This document shows positions 60,894-64,000 of a stretch of DNA of 64,000 nucleotides, piece by piece. Location of the stretch: NCBI RefSeq assembly GCF_020623625.1, contig NC_060200.1:2996001-3060000 (forward strand). Reading direction: 5' to 3'. This DNA comes from Saccharomycodes ludwigii (Eukaryota > Ascomycota > Saccharomycetes > Saccharomycodales > Saccharomycodaceae). Under the pieces are notes generated by a model. The model saw only the letters and a program-made list of their open reading frames with translations. It searched no databases and was not told where the DNA came from. A program made the position numbers and the translations under genes. Numbering within the stretch: the stretch's first letter is position 1; every line of letters begins with the position of its first letter.

Positions 60894-63800
60894 AGAAAAA
60901 GTATTTTACACAGTTTACAACAACTTACAAGAAATTAAAAAATTTTATGATCAAAAAACAGACATTCAGATAGTATTTAAAAAACCTATCAAAATACAAA
61001 AACAGATTTACACTTTCAAAGAATGTTTCAACTAGATATATACTGATTGGAGTGAAGAAAAAAAAAAACTATAAAGGGGCTGTTTATTATTAATTTGTTA
61101 TTCTAGTGGATAACTATTGCGTGTTTGTTACAAAGATGACGAATGTACTGAAATGAAGGACCATATTGTTAATTATAAGTACACATACCAATATTTACAT
61201 GTCACCTGAAATATAAGTGGTGTATAACTGATTAAGCATGATAAAAGTTTAAAAACAAAAGATACACTGAAAACATGAAAAGTGTTTATTTATTAAAGTA
61301 TCAATTCACAAATAAATAAAACAACAAACAAGGTTTTACTGTACGATCCGAAACCTGGGTACTTTTGTTATATTTAATTTTTTATTCCAATATTGCGAAT
61401 CTGTAAAGGATTGGTATTACTACTTATACTTTTATTTCTAATTATTATTTTGAAAAAGTGAGTTAGTAATAAGGCTTTTCTTTTTATTCTAATATCATAC
61501 TAGATCTAGAAGTGACAATACACATACTCAGTTTATATTTAATAAGTGTATTCCAAACATTACAGCACCTATGAATATCTAAAGATTCAATGGTATTTAT
61601 GAAAGCCAGTTATTGTATATGTAAAATGTGAATTTAAATGATATGCACATTAAAAAAAGGTTTATTACAAAATAATAGTATATGATTAGTGTGGAATCTG
61701 AAATTCTGATTTAGGTTGAAATGAACTTTTTTTTTTTTTTTTTTTTCCCCTAATTACAGGAGTAACACAAGTATTATTATGGAAGATTGTATCAATATAT
61801 TGGGAGATATGTTTACGTGGACAAGTGAGTAATTAACCAGTTTAGTTATAATTTATTGTGTAACTAACATGAGTTGATAAGAAATAGCTTACTATTAGAA
61901 AGAAAAGGATATTTATTTTGACTCAAAGCAAGGGCATTGCAAATAATATAATGAAACATATATTTTATTACAGTTTTAGGCACTGCACAGTACTGAATCT
62001 TACCCAATCATTACAGTCTATTTTGATTTATATGTTACCAATTCAATCATTTGAAATTAATTAGACCATCTAATTGTGGAAATGCAATAGTGATCTTGTT
62101 ACATAGCAGTTGTTGAACAACTCATACAAAACTGGAATGTGCATTTGTGATACCAATTCTTTTTTTTTTCTTTCTTTTTGCACCACCTACATCATCTTGT
62201 TAATAATATTTATAGGAAAATAAAAGAAGGTTGTATTTGGAGCAAGATTAGTAATGCTATTGATCAATATTTTAAATGTATTTTCGTGGAATAACAGCAA
62301 CCAATCCAAATCAGCAAAACACTTGACTACTACTTGGTTCTAGTTTTTAATGACATTTTGAACTGAGATCAAGTTAGATGATTTTTGTAAAGAGATCAAG
62401 TGTAGCAACATTTTATATTTGTTGGTAAAACAAGAACGTGGATGTATCTTTATAGTATTTCCTGTAATTTTTACATACATACACGCTTTACAATCTACAC
62501 AGAGTTATTATTACAAATTTTAAATTGTTACTGATGATAACAATACTGATTTAGAGATTGTTTTTGAGAACTTATCACATGAAAAGGGGCAGAGAGGTTT
62601 GCTTCATATTTCTTTATGAAACACACCATTATTACTACAAGTATAGATAAGAAATAAAAAATAAGAAATAATAGATGTTTCAACTGCCATAGCTTTTGGC
62701 CAATTCCAACATTCATATTTGTGAGTTTCGAACTGTAAGATATTTTGTCACTTATCATAACATCTGAAATAAGGAAACAACAAAAAAAAGATGTGCTATA
62801 TAGAATAATTTGGGAACAGCTGCTTTGATACGAAAAAGCATAAGTTACCACTTATTTGTTGATGCTATAAGAATAATCTCTTTTGTGATGATTTGAACAG
62901 ACAAGTAAAAAAAAAAAAAAAAAACTTTGGGTGTTAAATAAGATCTAACAAAGTGTAGGCTAATAATTTGTAATGTACAATCTATTTTACGCTCTTGGAT
63001 AACAAATTCTTAGGTGAAATTTAAATCTTGCTTGGTAACATTTTTACCAAATTGAAAACTATCCAGATCTGTAGAGCAAATACTTGAGATTGGGGCATAT
63101 TAGTGATCCAAAAACAATATAATAATCCAGAAATATTTATATGATTGTTCAGTGGACTAATAAGGGACTTTGAGACAATTTATAAAAAAAATACTCCATA
63201 TTCTGTAAGGAAAACCACATATTTTGTAATAATATACACAGCACTTAAGTGTATAGCCCAGTTTATTTGATATTCCAGCAAAACACTTTTCAGAATGTCC
63301 AAATGTAATTAATTTTATTATTTTGAATAAAATTACTGTTAGACAAAGCCATAAACAAATAACTTTTTTTTCTCCTACAGAAACTTGGATATATAGAATA
63401 AACCTAGATACAAGTATAGTATTACTCATGCAAGGTAAAAAAACTAATTTTCTTTGTATTAATCTAAGCACAAGCTAGAAACGTAAATTCAATTGAAAAA
63501 CTTGTGAAAATTTCCATTGGTTAAATGCTTGTATTATCAATTTATATTTCTACATTCTGATGCTGGAAGTAAATGTGGTGTGTGGTATTGAGGATTGGAA
63601 TGGATTTAATGTGCATATGTTTACAAAATACAGGGTATTCAGATCAACTATATGTTTACAAAATTAACAGTCCACCATAAATTTCCATCAAAGAAGTTGT
63701 TACACAGGCACTTTGCATATTTTTTTTTGTATAGATTATTTCAATATAAAAAGTATGTGTATGAATTAAAGTAATTGTGTAAGTAGTTGGAGGGGCTTTT

Positions 63801-64000
63801 TTTTCTGTTCAAATGATTGATACTGTTTCTTTTTTTTTTTTGTAGTAGCAGTAGTCGTAGTAGCAACTCGAAATGGAAGATGCGTTTATGCAACCAAAAA
63901 AAAAAAAAATAAAAAAAAAAGTATTAACGTTGTCAGTCACGTGCTAATGATAAAAATAAAAAAAAAAAGGAGTAAATTGTTTATCGATAAGGTTGTATAG

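Larger units (their letters stand above)
59888..64000. other. Gene-poor right end (4.1 kb)
   Basis: The first ~1 kb (to about 60850) is the duplicated adhesin flank described at 41826-43680. Beyond it the two longest frames (62528-62851 and 63157-63471, minus) have no family features and random-looking composition. An (AAAAC)n tract lies at 60871-60893, T/A tracts at 61726-61746 and 63898-63910, and a GTCACGTG at 63937-63944 near the window edge. I find no tRNA or supportable gene. Confidence 0.5.

Noticed and set aside
62720-62735. AGTTCGAAAC on the minus strand as a tRNA B box
   Set aside because: The flanking bases do not form a T stem, and there is no acceptor stem or A box at the right distance.
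62528-62851. 107-codon minus-strand ORF
   Set aside because: It has no domain or low-complexity signature and average composition for non-coding AT-rich sequence. The hydrophobic patch comes from A/T runs.
63157-63471. 104-codon minus-strand ORF
   Set aside because: It has no recognisable family, motif or neighbour support and is likely a chance frame.
63937-63944. GTCACGTG as a centromere CDEI element
   Set aside because: The sequence following is not a long pure AT block and no CDEIII-like TTTCCGAA is visible before the window ends. The same octamer core also occurs in promoters here.

Overview
The window reads as a budding-yeast nuclear chromosome (Saccharomycetales). It is strongly AT-rich, with poly-A/T tracts throughout. 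Most proteins are recognisable orthologues of Saccharomyces cerevisiae genes, and the tyrosine tRNA gene is nearly the S. cerevisiae sequence. Gene content and local order recall the left arm of S. cerevisiae chromosome XIII, but the order is shuffled. The very low GC, long intergenic regions and a retained U2AF small subunit point to a lineage outside Saccharomyces. A Saccharomycodaceae-type yeast is my guess, not something the sequence proves.

Region 1 (1-32,700) is a conserved housekeeping block: the 3' end of GIM5 (prefoldin), UTP14 (small-subunit processome), PRE8 (20S proteasome alpha2), a U2AF small-subunit-like splicing factor, COX14 (cytochrome oxidase assembly), MSC1 (Ish1 repeats), RSC9 (chromatin remodelling), RPM2 (mitochondrial RNase P / PPR protein), ERG13 (HMG-CoA synthase, split by a 543-nt intron), an unrecognised 66-aa protein, ERO1 (ER disulfide oxidase), TAF13 (TFIID), ARG81 (arginine regulator) and a YMR315W-type oxidoreductase.

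Region 2 (32,700-36,500) holds a G-rich minisatellite, an intron-containing tRNA-Tyr(GUA) gene and a SOA1/YIL166C-like member of the allantoate-permease family.

Region 3 (36,500-64,000) looks subtelomere-like. It carries two very large flocculin-type adhesins (1745 and 2566 aa) with exactly phased 135-bp repeats, separated by a TMT1/CRG1-like methyltransferase. A degenerate Ty1/copia fossil begins about 125 bp upstream of the second adhesin. A broken 3' copy of the first adhesin with its downstream flank follows, and then about 4 kb without a convincing gene.

Functionally the left two thirds is core growth machinery (protein folding and degradation, ribosome synthesis, splicing, transcription, mitochondria, sterols). 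The right third is fast-evolving cell-surface and nutrient-uptake material. I found no CRISPR array, rRNA, prophage-like system or clearly novel multi-gene system. The best leads are the U2AF-like gene, the unannotated first exon of ERG13, the adhesin repeat dynamics and a few promoter motifs.
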